NCBI RefSeq assembly: GCF_003233655.1
Contig: NZ_CP029829.1
Location: 463,001 to 527,000, forward strand
Source: Azospirillum ramasamyi
GTDB taxonomy: Bacteria > Pseudomonadota > Alphaproteobacteria > Azospirillales > Azospirillaceae
Direction of reading: 5' to 3'
DNA: 64,000 nucleotides
A program made the translations under genes and the position numbers. Of this stretch, positions 19,240 to 30,707 are shown one piece after another; position 1 is the stretch's first letter, and each line of letters opens with the position of its first letter. The notes beneath the pieces were generated by a model. That model did no database searches, had not been told where the DNA came from, and worked only from the letters and a program-made list of their open reading frames with translations.

Positions 19240-19352
19240 AAAGCGGATTGCCATCCGCTTTGGACCGCGACGGCGGGGCCGGCCGCCCATGCGGCCGAAG
19301 CCCGACCGGCGAATGAGGTCATATAAATCCAAAGCGAATGCAAATTCGCTTT
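19240..19352 (-). repeat. 113-bp dispersed repeat, copy 1
   Basis: By eye, 105 of 113 bases match the element at 38424-38536, which is in the opposite orientation. Read on the minus strand it has three hairpins: AAAGCGAAT/ATTCGCTTT at the start, CGGCCGC/GCGGCCG in the middle and AAAGCGGAT/ATCCGCTTT at the end. The TAA stop of the bamF-like gene (19351-19353) overlaps its first bases. No transposase or target duplication is seen. Confidence 0.9.
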
Positions 19353-19938
19353 AGAACAGGCCTTCCAGCGGCGCCTTGCGCTTGCGCTCGATGACCGGAG
19401 TGGCGGCGCCGTCCACCGACTTGCCCTGGGCCTGGGCCTCGCGCAGGCGCTGCTGCTCCTTGGCGGGGTCGACGAGCGAGTAGGGCTGCTCCTGCTTCTG
19501 CCAGAACAGCAGCGAATCGATCCAGCTCTTGTCGGCGATGATCAGCTGGGTGGTTTCCTGATCGACCTTGGCGCGGATATTGGGGTCGATGCCGTCGCGC
19601 GCCGAGGCCTGGGCGATCAGCGACCTCTCGCCGGCGGTGGAGCCGGCCGCCGCCGTGGCGTTACCGCGCGAGGAGCCGCCGAACACGGCGCCGGCGGCCA
19701 TCTGGGTCGACGTGCTGTCCTGCGGACGGGCGGCGCCGGGGCGCGGCCGGGGCAGATCCTGCATGCTGGGCGGCAGGGTCAGCGGAGCGCGGGAAACGAC
19801 GGCGAACTCGTCGGGGCTCTGGCGGTCGAGACCGATGGAGCGGCGAACATCCGAGCAGCCGGCGAGCGTCAACGCCGCAAGCGCCAGCCCAAGCAGAGGA
19901 AGCCGGGTCCGGGAGAGGGAGGAGGAGATGCTGGTCAC
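19351..19938 (-). CDS. bamF: BamF-like lipoprotein (DUF3035)
   Basis: A 195-residue lipoprotein with lipobox LTLAGC (Cys28). The mature part starts SDVRRSIGLDRQSPDEFAVV and continues RAPLTLPPSM, the hallmark of DUF3035, named BamF in alphaproteobacteria, a subunit of the outer-membrane beta-barrel assembly machine. The C-terminal part is charged and helical. It probably sits on the periplasmic face of the outer membrane. The gene lies between lspA, whose product processes lipoproteins, and the M16 pair; this order is common in the class. The stop codon lies within copy 1 of the 113-bp repeat. Confidence 0.85.
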   Translation of the reverse strand: MTSISSSLSRTRLPLLGLALAALTLAGCSDVRRSIGLDRQSPDEFAVVSRAPLTLPPSMQDLPRPRPGAARPQDSTSTQMAAGAVFGGSSRGNATAAAGSTAGERSLIAQASARDGIDPNIRAKVDQETTQLIIADKSWIDSLLFWQKQEQPYSLVDPAKEQQRLREAQAQGKSVDGAATPVIERKRKAPLEGLF

Positions 19939-20044
19939 GTTCGGAGGATCCCGTCGTCTGTCACGTCGTAGCGACCCGGGCCGAAGGTCCAGGCCGCATG
20001 GTCAGCGCTCGCCGGTGGTTATAACGCCACCGGCGACGGAACTC

Positions 20045-20548
20045 TTACGACTTTTCGCGGTCCGCGAACAGTCCGTCGATCAGCAGCAGGACCACGCCGA
20101 TGCTGATTCCGCTGTCGGCCACGTTGAAGGCCCAGAAATGCCAGCCGGCATAATGGAAGTCGAGGAAGTCGACCACCGCGCCATGCAGAAGCCGGTCGGC
20201 GACGTTGCCCACCGCGCCGCCGATGATCAAGCCCAGCGCCAGCGCCGCCAGCCGGCTCTCGGCCTGCCGCATCCAGAGGACGAGGCAGACGGCGATCACC
20301 GCGGCGATGGCGCTCAGGATATAGGGCATCATCGCCCCGCCGCTGGCGAAGGTGCCGAAGCTGACGCCGTAGTTCCACACCAGCACGAGGTTGAAGAAGG
20401 GCGTCACCTCGATGACATGCGGCACCGGCTGCATGACATGTTCGAGGATCCACCATTTGCTGCCCTGGTCGAGCACGGCCACCACCGCGGCGACGATCAG
20501 CCCGAACAGCCAGTAGGAGCGGGATTGGTTGGCGACGAAGGTGTTCAT
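20045..20548 (-). CDS. lspA: Lipoprotein signal peptidase
   Basis: A 167-residue inner-membrane aspartic protease that cleaves the signal peptide of lipidated prolipoproteins before the modified Cys. Four membrane helices are visible. The catalytic Asp pair lies in GNVADRLLHGAVVDF (Asp127) and FNVADSGISIGV (Asp145). It follows ileS on the same strand after 145 bases filled by two GC-rich hairpins, the usual ileS-lspA order. The BamF-like lipoprotein gene is next. Confidence 0.95.
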   Translation of the reverse strand: MNTFVANQSRSYWLFGLIVAAVVAVLDQGSKWWILEHVMQPVPHVIEVTPFFNLVLVWNYGVSFGTFASGGAMMPYILSAIAAVIAVCLVLWMRQAESRLAALALGLIIGGAVGNVADRLLHGAVVDFLDFHYAGWHFWAFNVADSGISIGVVLLLIDGLFADREKS

Positions 20549-20576
20549 GTGAACTCCGGAAGCTGCCGCCCCCTGC

Positions 20577-20662
20577 CCCCACCCCGACCCTCCCCCGTTG
20601 AACGGGGAAGGGGGATTGGTCGTCGGGCGGCGGAGTTCCCTCCCCCGGCCGGCGGGGGAGGG
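20577..20662. repeat. Pair of GC-rich hairpins between ileS and lspA
   Basis: Two related hairpins lie in opposite orientations. The first has CCCCGT/ACGGGG at its core (about 20590-20616); the second is a perfect 10-bp repeat, 20638-20647 with 20653-20662. Both are followed on one side by a G-rich tail (on the minus strand of the first: GGGTCGGGGTGGGGGCA) like that of the hairpin at 53771. They interrupt ileS-lspA and could attenuate lspA transcription. Confidence 0.7.
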
Positions 20663-20693
20663 TTAGAGTGAGGGTATCGGGTTCCGGCCGGCC

Positions 20694-23537
<2,844 letters not shown>

Positions 23538-23888
23538 ATCGGATCCCTGGGGGAAAGCATCACCGTCGGGCGGCGGCCGGCAGGACTGGCCGTGGCGCCG
23601 CCCGGAACACAGCAGGTCTCTATCCCGGCCCTCCTCAGAGAGCCGGGCCGGTAATTCGCGCGTGATGCGCCGGGGCGCACATCGTCGGGATCCGCAGTGA
23701 GACGTCCATGGCGCGGGATATTAGCGGCGTGTGCGGTGCGGTCAAGGACGGCTCATGCCGGTCCGGAGCGCGGCAGGGTCCGAAAAATCCTCTGGTCATG
23801 CGAGTGTTGCAAATCTAGGGTGTTGCCGCCGGGATGTCGGCACAGGAAGTGTTCGCGGCAGGCGGCACGCGAAAGGGCATCGGCGGGC
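23538..23888. other. Divergent intergenic region upstream of ileS
   Basis: The 351 bases between ileS and the plus-strand sugar-transferase set show no gene. A 7-bp perfect inverted repeat, CCGGCCC at 23625-23631 with GGGCCGG at 23645-23651, lies about 90 bases before ileS and could fold in its leader. Other complementary GGCCGG/CCGGCC runs surround it. I found no clear promoter on either strand. Confidence 0.45.
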
Positions 23889-24866
23889 ATGATCGATCGA
23901 CGGACAAAAGACTTCCTGGCCGAATTCCTCGCTTCAGCCAACAAGGACCCGGCGGTTCTCGACCGTTTCCTCCTGTATGGGCCCGAGCGCGGCGGCCGCG
24001 GCGCCCGGCCGCGCCTGAAGATCGCCTTTTTCGACTTCTGGCCGGAGTTCAATCCGGCCGACAACTTCTTCGTGGATATTCTGTCGAGCCGCTTCGACGT
24101 TTCCGTCGTCGAGAACGACTGCGACCTCGCCGTCGTGTCGGTGTTCGGCACCCGACACCGCGAGGCCCGCACCGCCCGCGCGCTGTTCTTCACCGGCGAG
24201 AATGTGCGGCCCCCGCTCGACGGCGTCGACATGTCGGTGTCGTTCGACCGCATCGACCACCCCCGGCATTACCGCCTGCCGCTCTACGTCATGCATGCCT
24301 GGGACCACAGGCGCGAAGGGGCGACGCCGCATTTCTGCCACTCCGTCCTGCCGCCGGTGCCGCCGACGCGGGAAGAGGCGGCGAAGCGGAAATTCTGCGC
24401 CTTCCTCTACAAGAACCCCAACTGCGCCCGCCGGAACGACTTCTTCCAGATGCTCTGCGCCCGCCGCCATGTGGAATCGGTGGGCTGGCTGCTGAACAAC
24501 ACCGGCAGCGTGGTGAAGATGGGCTGGCTGCCCAAGATCCGGGTCTTCTCGCGCTATCGCTTCGCCTTCGCGTTCGAGAATGCCTCGTATCCCGGCTATC
24601 TGACCGAGAAGATCCTCGATGCCTTCCAGGCCGGCGCCGTGCCGCTCTATTGGGGCGACGCCGGCGTGTTGCGGGACGTCGCCGCCGGCAGCTTCATCGA
24701 CGTGTCGCGCTATTCCTCCGACGAGGAGGCGATCGACGCCATCCTGGCCGCCGACGACGATTACGACACCTATCGCCGCTACCGCAGCACGCCGCCCTTC
24801 ATCGGCACGGAGGATTTCTACTTCGATGCCTTCCGCCTGGCCGAATGGATCGAAAGCCGCCTGTGA
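23889..24866 (+). CDS. GT10-like fucosyltransferase family protein
   Basis: A 325-residue protein. Its C-terminal half carries the donor-binding pattern of CAZy GT10 (alpha-1,3/4-fucosyltransferases): YRFAFAFENASYPGYLTEKI, then AGAVPLYWGD and SFIDVSRY. The N-terminal half has KIAFFDFWPEF and FFTGENVRPP, fitting the acceptor domain. No membrane helix or signal is present, so it should act in the cytoplasm. GDP-fucose use is expected from the family, but donor and acceptor are not shown here. The ATG at 23889 was chosen because the upstream extension has no homology pattern. It is the first of four plus-strand sugar-transferase-like genes. Confidence 0.82.
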   Translation: MIDRRTKDFLAEFLASANKDPAVLDRFLLYGPERGGRGARPRLKIAFFDFWPEFNPADNFFVDILSSRFDVSVVENDCDLAVVSVFGTRHREARTARALFFTGENVRPPLDGVDMSVSFDRIDHPRHYRLPLYVMHAWDHRREGATPHFCHSVLPPVPPTREEAAKRKFCAFLYKNPNCARRNDFFQMLCARRHVESVGWLLNNTGSVVKMGWLPKIRVFSRYRFAFAFENASYPGYLTEKILDAFQAGAVPLYWGDAGVLRDVAAGSFIDVSRYSSDEEAIDAILAADDDYDTYRRYRSTPPFIGTEDFYFDAFRLAEWIESRL

Positions 24867-24912
24867 GCGGCGCTGGTGAGAGAGCCGCCTTGCCGCGGCG
24901 GAAGGGTGGGCG

Positions 24913-25635
24913 ATGAAGCGGGTGCTGCTGAACTATGCCGACGGGGCCTTCACGACGGCGCAGAAACACAACGGCAGGACCGGGTTGGAGGTCGGCGGCT
25001 TCGACGGGGTGGCGATGATGGGGCGGCACCACATCGATGCCGCCTTCGCCGCCCGCAACCGGCATATCCTGGAGCAGCCGCGCGGGGCCGGCTATTGGCT
25101 GTGGAAGCCCTATTTCATCGACCTGATGCTGCGCAAGCATCTGCAGGACGGCGACATCCTTTTCTACAGCGACAGCGGGGCCCATTTCGTCCACAGCGTC
25201 GACCCGGTGATCGAACTCTGCCGCCAGCGGCGCGACCTGCCGGTCCTGCTGTTCACGCTGGAGGACCAGCACAGCAACCGCGTCTGGACCAAGCGCGACT
25301 GCTTCCATTTCATGGGGCAGGACCAGCCGGCCTTCACAGATGCGCCGCAGATCCTCGCCAGTTTCATCGTCTGCGAGCGCGGGCCGGAAAGCATGGACTT
25401 CGTTTCGCAATGGCTGCGCTATGCCCAGGATGCCCGGCTGATCACCGACGCCCCGAACGAATGCGGCCTGCCGAACTATCCGGAGTTCCGCGACCATCGC
25501 CACGACCAGAGCATCCTCAGCCTGCTCGGCCGCCGCCACGGCGTGACCGCCATTCCCGACATCTCGCAATGGGGGGACGGCCGCCGTCCGGCCGGGATTC
25601 CGCGCATCCTGGAACACACGCGCTGGCGCGGCTGA
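24913..25635 (+). CDS. Putative glycosyltransferase with DSG motif
   Basis: I do not recognise the family with certainty. The 240-residue cytoplasmic protein has GYWLWKPYFIDLML, then DGDILFYSDSGAHF. The Asp-x-Gly after a hydrophobic strand resembles the metal-binding DxD-like site of GT-A glycosyltransferases. QHSNRVWTKRDCF and HRHDQSILSLL in the second half also fit such folds. GGAAGGGTGGG precedes the ATG and the gene is 46 bases behind the GT10-like gene. Its neighbours are three further sugar transferases, which is the main argument for function. Confidence 0.6.
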   Translation: MKRVLLNYADGAFTTAQKHNGRTGLEVGGFDGVAMMGRHHIDAAFAARNRHILEQPRGAGYWLWKPYFIDLMLRKHLQDGDILFYSDSGAHFVHSVDPVIELCRQRRDLPVLLFTLEDQHSNRVWTKRDCFHFMGQDQPAFTDAPQILASFIVCERGPESMDFVSQWLRYAQDARLITDAPNECGLPNYPEFRDHRHDQSILSLLGRRHGVTAIPDISQWGDGRRPAGIPRILEHTRWRG

Positions 25636-25699
25636 GGTCGGCTATGGCAGACAAGCGCCGGACCCGTCCCCGTCAACCGTCAGCAGCGATCGGCAGCGC

Positions 25700-28345
25700 A
25701 TGACCAGCTTCACCCGCGCCGTGGCGGCGGAAAACAGCGGCAATCTGGAGGAGGCGAGGGCCCGCTACCTCGAAGTCCTGCAGGCCGAGCCGCAGAACCC
25801 GTCCGCCCTGCACCGGCTGGGCGTGGTGGAACTGCGGCTGGGCCGCCCGCGTGAGGCGGTGATCCTGTTCCAGCAGTCGCTGGCCATCGCCAAGGACCTG
25901 GAGGTCTATCTCGATTTCGGTTCCGCGATGGCCGCCATGGCCCGCTGGGATGCGGCGGCGGCGGTCTATGCGGCTGCGCTGCGGGTCGCTCCCGCTTCGG
26001 TCGATGCGCATTACGGGCTTGCGCTGGCCCTGCACCGGCAAGGCCGCGCGCAGGATGCCGAACCCCATTACCGCAAGGTGCTGGCGACCCATTCCCACCT
26101 GGGGGAGGTCCACAACAATCTCGGCGTCGCCCTGCAGGAACTTGGTCGATTCGCGGAGGCCGCCGCCGCTCATCGCGAGGCGGCGCGGCTCGATCCCGCC
26201 GACGCCGGGGCGTGGTCCAAGCTGGGCGTGGCGCTCCATCGCATGGGCCATGGCACGGAGGCGGAGGCCGTCTTCCGCAAGGCGGTCGGCTTCGCGCCCG
26301 GGGATGCGGAGAACTGGCACAACCTGACCTGCCTGCTCGACGCGACCGGCCGCCCCGCGGAGGCGCTCGCCGCCAGCCGTGTCGCGGTGGCGCTCGATCC
26401 GGCCAGCGGGCGGAACTGGCTGGCGCTCGGTAATGCCGCCCATGCGGCGCGGCGCTGGAGGGAGGCATGGCGTGCCGCCTCGGCCGCGGTCCGGCTGGAG
26501 CCGTCCGACCCGGCGGCGCGCAACAACCTCGGCAACGCCTTGCGGGAACTCGGCCGTCCGCAGGACGCCGTGGCCCAGTACCGCGCGGCGCTCGACCTGC
26601 AGCCCGATTTCGCTTTGGCCGAGATCAATCTGGCCCTGCTCCTGTCGAGCCTGCGCGATGCGGCCGGCGCGCTGGCGGTTCTCAGGGGCCTGCTGGCCCG
26701 GCAGCCGGCGAACGGCGATGCCTGGCGACGGCTGGGCCGCGTGCTGGCGGAGGCCGCGCGCCCCGATGCCGCCGTCGCCGTCCTGCGCAATGCCGTCGCC
26801 ATCGATCCCGGCGAACCCGAAGCCCATGTCGATCTGGCGATGGCCGCCGCGATGGCCGGCTGGAGCGCGGTGTCGGTGACCGCCTGCCGGCGGGTGCTGC
26901 GGCTGGTTCCGGACCATGCCGCGGCCTTGGGCCAGCTCGTCCATCGGCAGAGGCTTCTGTGCGACTGGCGCGATCTCGATGGGCTGGAAGCGCGGCTCCT
27001 CCGGCGGGTGCGGGAGGGGGCGGAGGGCGTGTCGCCCTTCGACGTCCTGTCCTGCGCCTCGACCCTGGCCGACCAGCAGGCGGCCGCGGCCCGCTGGGCG
27101 GCGGCGAAGGCCCGCGCCGCCGTGCCGACGGCCCGGCCGCAGGCTGTGGCGGCGGCTGTGGCGGCGCGCGACGCGCGCCTGCGGATCGGCTACCTCTCGT
27201 CGGATTTCCGCGAACATGCCATGGGCCACCTGATGGTCGATGCGCTGGAAACGCATGACCGCTCCCGCTTCGCCGTCACCGCCTATTCGACAGGCATCGA
27301 CGACGGCAGTGCGCTGCGCCGGCGGCTCGAGCGGGGGATCGAGCGCTTCGTCGACCTGCGCCGCCACACCGACGCCGATGCCGCGCGGGCGATCGCGGCG
27401 GACGGCATCGACATCCTGGTCGATCTGACCGGCTTCACCACCTTCTCGCGCAGCTCGATCCTGGCGGCTCGCCCGGCCCCGGTGCAGGTCAACTGGCTGG
27501 GCTATCCGGGAACGCTGGGGGCGGAGTATGTCGACTACATCGTCGCCGACCCCATCGTGATCGCGCCGGGCGAGGAGGGGTTCTTTACCGAGCAGGTGGT
27601 GCGGCTGCCGGATTGCTATCAGCCCAACGACCGCCGGCGCGTCATCGCCGAGGCCACGCCGACGCGTGCGGACTGCGGGTTGCCGGGCGACGGTTTCGTA
27701 TTCTGCTGCTTCAACAGCCCCTACAAGCTGACGCCCGCCCTGTTCGACGGCTGGGCGCGCATCCTGGCGGCGGTGCCGGGCAGTGTGTTGTGGCTCTATG
27801 CCGGGGATCCCCAGGTGGCGGCGAACCTGCGCCGCGAGGGCGAGGCCCGCGGCGTGAACCCCGGCCGGCTCGTCTTCGCCAGGCCCATGCCCCATGCCGA
27901 GCATCTGGCGCGGCACCGGCTGGCGGATCTGTTCCTCGACACACTTCCCTACAACGCCCACACCACGGCCAGCGATGCCCTGTGGGCGGGGCTGCCGGTG
28001 CTGACACGGCGCGGGACGACATTCGCCGGGCGCGTGGCGGCCAGCCTGCTGCGGGCGGCCGGACTGCCCGAACTGATCGTCGACGGGCAGGAGGCCTATG
28101 AGGCCGCGGCGGTGACGCTCGCCCGCTCGCCCGGACGGCTTCGCGACCTGCGGGATCGGCTGGCGCGCAACCGGCCGGTCTGTGCCCTGTTCGACACGCC
28201 CCGTTTTGCCCGGCATCTCGAGGCGGCATACCGGGAGATGTGGGAAATTCACCGGGCCGGCGGTGCGCCGCGGCCGATCACGATTGCGGCCGACGACACC
28301 GGCGGTCCGATATCCGCCTTGCAGGGAGAAGGGGAGGCCACATGA
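25700..28345 (+). CDS. TPR protein with GT41 (O-GlcNAc transferase-like) domain
   Basis: An 881-residue cytoplasmic protein. Residues 1-390 are a run of tetratricopeptide repeats about 34 residues long (for example LGRPREAVILFQQSLAIAKD). Residues about 490-860 are a GT41/SPINDLY-like catalytic domain: RIGYLSSDFREHAMGHL, VQVNWLGYPGT, DYIVADP, FCCFNSPYKLTPALFDGW and FLDTLPYNAHTTASDALWAGLPVLT. Members add GlcNAc or other sugars to Ser/Thr of proteins, with the TPRs choosing the substrate. The nearest obvious glycoprotein candidate is the flagellin 6 kb away, but no link is shown. Its TGA overlaps the next ATG (ATGA), so translation is coupled. Confidence 0.88.
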   Translation: MTSFTRAVAAENSGNLEEARARYLEVLQAEPQNPSALHRLGVVELRLGRPREAVILFQQSLAIAKDLEVYLDFGSAMAAMARWDAAAAVYAAALRVAPASVDAHYGLALALHRQGRAQDAEPHYRKVLATHSHLGEVHNNLGVALQELGRFAEAAAAHREAARLDPADAGAWSKLGVALHRMGHGTEAEAVFRKAVGFAPGDAENWHNLTCLLDATGRPAEALAASRVAVALDPASGRNWLALGNAAHAARRWREAWRAASAAVRLEPSDPAARNNLGNALRELGRPQDAVAQYRAALDLQPDFALAEINLALLLSSLRDAAGALAVLRGLLARQPANGDAWRRLGRVLAEAARPDAAVAVLRNAVAIDPGEPEAHVDLAMAAAMAGWSAVSVTACRRVLRLVPDHAAALGQLVHRQRLLCDWRDLDGLEARLLRRVREGAEGVSPFDVLSCASTLADQQAAAARWAAAKARAAVPTARPQAVAAAVAARDARLRIGYLSSDFREHAMGHLMVDALETHDRSRFAVTAYSTGIDDGSALRRRLERGIERFVDLRRHTDADAARAIAADGIDILVDLTGFTTFSRSSILAARPAPVQVNWLGYPGTLGAEYVDYIVADPIVIAPGEEGFFTEQVVRLPDCYQPNDRRRVIAEATPTRADCGLPGDGFVFCCFNSPYKLTPALFDGWARILAAVPGSVLWLYAGDPQVAANLRREGEARGVNPGRLVFARPMPHAEHLARHRLADLFLDTLPYNAHTTASDALWAGLPVLTRRGTTFAGRVAASLLRAAGLPELIVDGQEAYEAAAVTLARSPGRLRDLRDRLARNRPVCALFDTPRFARHLEAAYREMWEIHRAGGAPRPITIAADDTGGPISALQGEGEAT

Positions 28346-29157
28346 CGACCGCCGACAACGCAGGGGCGCGGCTCCACATCGTCGTCCCTTACCGGGACCG
28401 CGAAAGCCATCTCCGGCAGTTCGTCCCCTGGGTGAGCGCCTATTTCGACCGGCTGGTGCCGCGGATCGACTATCGCGTCACCATCGTGGAGCAGGAGGCC
28501 GGGCTTCCCTTCAACCGGGGGGCTCTGATGAATGCCGGATTCCTGCTGGGTGAGGAACGGAGCGGCTACACCTGCCTGCACGACATCGATTACCTGCCGG
28601 TCGATGCCGACTATTCATCGGCCGATTGTCCCACGCCGATCCTGTGGTACGGGGCGGAGCAGCGGCCGGTCGCGCCGGGACGGTCGGACCGTACGGTAAC
28701 GACCAACCTGGAAAGCACGATGGGCGGCGTGCTGCTGATGCCGAATACGGTCATGCGGCAGGTCGACGGCTACTCCAACGTCTTTTGGGGCTGGGGCTAC
28801 GAGGATTTCGATTTCTCGCTGCGGATCCGGGCACGCCGCATTCCCACCGGCCGGCGCAAGGGGCGCTTCCAGCCGCTCGACCATGACAACGACGGCTTCA
28901 CGCCGGATGCGACGCCGTCGCCCATCTCCCTGGTCAACCGCCGTCTGTTTCAGACGCTTTGGTCCGGCGGAAAGATCCCGGCCGGCGACGGGCTGTCCAC
29001 GCTGTCCTTCGACGTGCTGGACCGGCGCCCCTGCGACGGCGGAGGCGCCGCAGGAGCGCAGGGACGGTGGGAAATCGTCCGCGTCCGGTTCAACCACAAT
29101 CCGCGCCCGGACCAGGAAGCGGCCGTCGCTGCGCACCGGGATTCCCGCAACGGCTGA
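28342..29157 (+). CDS. GT7-like galactosyltransferase family protein
   Basis: A 271-residue protein with the GT7 (beta-1,4-galactosyltransferase-like) motifs in order: HIVVPYRDRESHL, FNRGALMNAGF, LHDIDYLP in place of the usual DVD metal site, GGVLLM and FWGWGYEDFDFSLR. GT7 enzymes move galactose or GalNAc from UDP-sugars. No export signal is seen. It starts within the stop of the TPR-GT41 gene (ATGA) behind GGGGAGG. It closes the four-gene set and is followed by a 14-bp terminator-like hairpin facing pyrE. Confidence 0.85.
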   Translation: MTTADNAGARLHIVVPYRDRESHLRQFVPWVSAYFDRLVPRIDYRVTIVEQEAGLPFNRGALMNAGFLLGEERSGYTCLHDIDYLPVDADYSSADCPTPILWYGAEQRPVAPGRSDRTVTTNLESTMGGVLLMPNTVMRQVDGYSNVFWGWGYEDFDFSLRIRARRIPTGRRKGRFQPLDHDNDGFTPDATPSPISLVNRRLFQTLWSGGKIPAGDGLSTLSFDVLDRRPCDGGGAAGAQGRWEIVRVRFNHNPRPDQEAAVAAHRDSRNG

Positions 29158-29202
29158 GGCCGGCACCGGATCTTTGAAGATGCCGAAACCTTTGAAGATG
29201 CC

Positions 29203-29235
29203 GGCGGGGAGGCGGCGCGGCGCCGCCTCCCCGCC
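29203..29235. terminator. Strong GC hairpin between convergent genes
   Basis: A perfect 14-bp inverted repeat (29203-29216 with 29222-29235, loop GCGGC) lies between the convergent GT7-like gene and pyrE. It has no T-run, so it would need Rho or act by stalling. A 13-bp direct repeat, TTTGAAGATGCCG, occurs just before it (29173-29185 and 29191-29203). Confidence 0.55.
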
Positions 29236-29239
29236 CGCG

Positions 29240-29923
29240 TCACATGCTCGCTTTGCCGCCGTGGGAGGACGACCAGCCGACCGGGTCGTTCAGGAACTTC
29301 TCGACTTCCGACAGGGTGTTCTCGTCGAAATAGCGGTTGTCGCGGGCGACCTTCAGAACGTCCCACCAGGTGCACAGCGCGTGCAGGCGCACGCCGATGG
29401 CGTCCATGTTGACCTGCGACTGCGGGAAGATGCCGTAGTGGAAGATCACGAAGGTGTCGGTCACCTGGGCGCCGCCGTTGCGCAGCGCGGTGACGAAGTT
29501 CTCCTTGCTCTTGCCGTCGGTCGCCAGATCCTCGACCAGCAGGACGCGCTGCCCCTCGGTCAGCAGGCCTTCGATCTGGGCGTTGCGGCCGAAGCCCTTC
29601 GGCTTCTTGCGCACGTACTGCATCGGCAGTTCCAGCCGGTCGGCGATCCAGGCGGCGAAGGGAATGCCGGCGGTCTCGCCGCCCGCCACCGCATCGATGG
29701 CCTCATAGCCGATCTCGCGCTCGATCGTGGCGACCGCGAAATCCATCAGCGCCTTGCGGGCGCGCGGGAAGGACACGATGCGGCGGCAATCGGTATAGAC
29801 CGGGCTGGCCCAGCCCGAGGTGAAGATGAAGGGCGTCTCGGCGTTGAAATGCAGCGCCTTGATCTCCAGCAGGATCTTGGCCGCGGTGGCGGCGATGGTG
29901 GCCTGATCGGGCAGGGTAGACAT
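29240..29923 (-). CDS. pyrE: Orotate phosphoribosyltransferase
   Basis: The 227-residue enzyme makes orotidine 5'-phosphate from orotate and PRPP in pyrimidine synthesis. The PRPP loop [14 protein letters not shown] and the orotate-binding [15 protein letters not shown] are clear. The ATG at 29923 begins [11 protein letters not shown] and has GGAG upstream; an in-frame start at 29995 would add 24 residues unlike the family. It stands alone. Confidence 0.94.
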   Translation of the reverse strand: MSTLPDQATIAATAAKILLEIKALHFNAETPFIFTSGWASPVYTDCRRIVSFPRARKALMDFAVATIEREIGYEAIDAVAGGETAGIPFAAWIADRLELPMQYVRKKPKGFGRNAQIEGLLTEGQRVLLVEDLATDGKSKENFVTALRNGGAQVTDTFVIFHYGIFPQSQVNMDAIGVRLHALCTWWDVLKVARDNRYFDENTLSEVEKFLNDPVGWSSSHGGKASM

Positions 29924-30057
29924 GACGGAAGGCTCCGGAAAACGGGATGGCTCGCGCGTTGCCCCCTGTGTAGCGGCGTGATCGCGGATTCGCAACGGCG
30001 GGGGGCGTCGCCGGCCTGTCTGACGAGAGTTTCAGAGCCCTGCTTCTGACTGGTGCT

Positions 30058-30558
30058 TCAGACCGGGATGTCGCCGAACACCCGGCCCGCCGGTTCCGCC
30101 GGAGCGCCGGCGTCGGCGGCGCCCTTCAGCCAGCGTGCGAACTGGCGGTCGGCGGTGTTGATGTGCAGCATCAGCCATTGCGGCAGGAATTCCGCCAGGC
30201 TGTTGCGAACCTCCTCATCCGCCACCTCGCCGGAGGCGAAAGCATGGACGCGGTCCCGGGCGAGCTGGTGCTGGGCGAGGTGGTCGTCGAGGAAGGGATA
30301 GCCCGCCTCCTCCATCACCTGCTGTTCGTCGGTGAAATGCGACTCGGTGTAGGCGACGGCGGCGGCCAGGGTCCTGCGCATCTCCTCGGCCGGATGACCT
30401 TCGGTGACGGCGCGCTCGAAGGCCTGGACCAGGGCGATCCACTCGCGATGCTGCTCGTCGATCGACGCGATGCCCAGGATCAGGTCGTCGCTCCACACGA
30501 GGCGGCCGTAATCGACGGTGTCGGCGCTTTCGCTGTCGCTCATGGAGCTGTCGATCAT
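30058..30558 (-). CDS. Bacteriohemerythrin
   Basis: A single-domain hemerythrin of about 166 residues that binds O2 at a di-iron site. The ligand pattern is visible: IDEQHREW, ESHFTDEQQVMEE, DHLAQHQ and MLHINTADRQ. The core starts at LVWSDDLILGI, 22 residues after the chosen ATG; ATGs at 30588 and 30543 are equally possible since none has a clear ribosome-binding site. Such proteins buffer or deliver oxygen. It lies beside a chemoreceptor gene on the same strand, and a second hemerythrin domain is fused to a chemoreceptor at 61382. Confidence 0.87.
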   Translation of the reverse strand: MIDSSMSDSESADTVDYGRLVWSDDLILGIASIDEQHREWIALVQAFERAVTEGHPAEEMRRTLAAAVAYTESHFTDEQQVMEEAGYPFLDDHLAQHQLARDRVHAFASGEVADEEVRNSLAEFLPQWLMLHINTADRQFARWLKGAADAGAPAEPAGRVFGDIPV

Positions 30559-30707
30559 GGCGGAACCCGTGCTGGTCGGTAGGTGCATCCGTCGGATGGC
30601 GCGCGCAGGACGTGCGGCGGCCGGAGTCTCCTAAATCTTCCCGGCCGCCGACCGCAAGCGTCGGCGATGCTACCTATTGCCGCGTCCCCGCTTCATGACC
30701 GCCGGTA

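Noticed and set aside
19042..19332. Small proteins encoded by the 113-bp repeat copies (similar peptides at 19332 and 38444)
   Set aside because: The shared peptide arises because the DNA repeat is the same; there is no ribosome site and the frames leave the repeat into unrelated sequence.
23538..23700. T-box or riboswitch before ileS
   Set aside because: The inverted repeats lack T-box landmarks, and T-boxes are essentially absent from alphaproteobacteria. Left as an unassigned intergenic region.
25673..28252. An 859-codon minus-strand frame opposite the TPR-GT41 gene
   Set aside because: TPR periodicity and GT41 motifs are on the plus strand; the reverse product is Arg/Gly/Gln-rich and lacks motifs.
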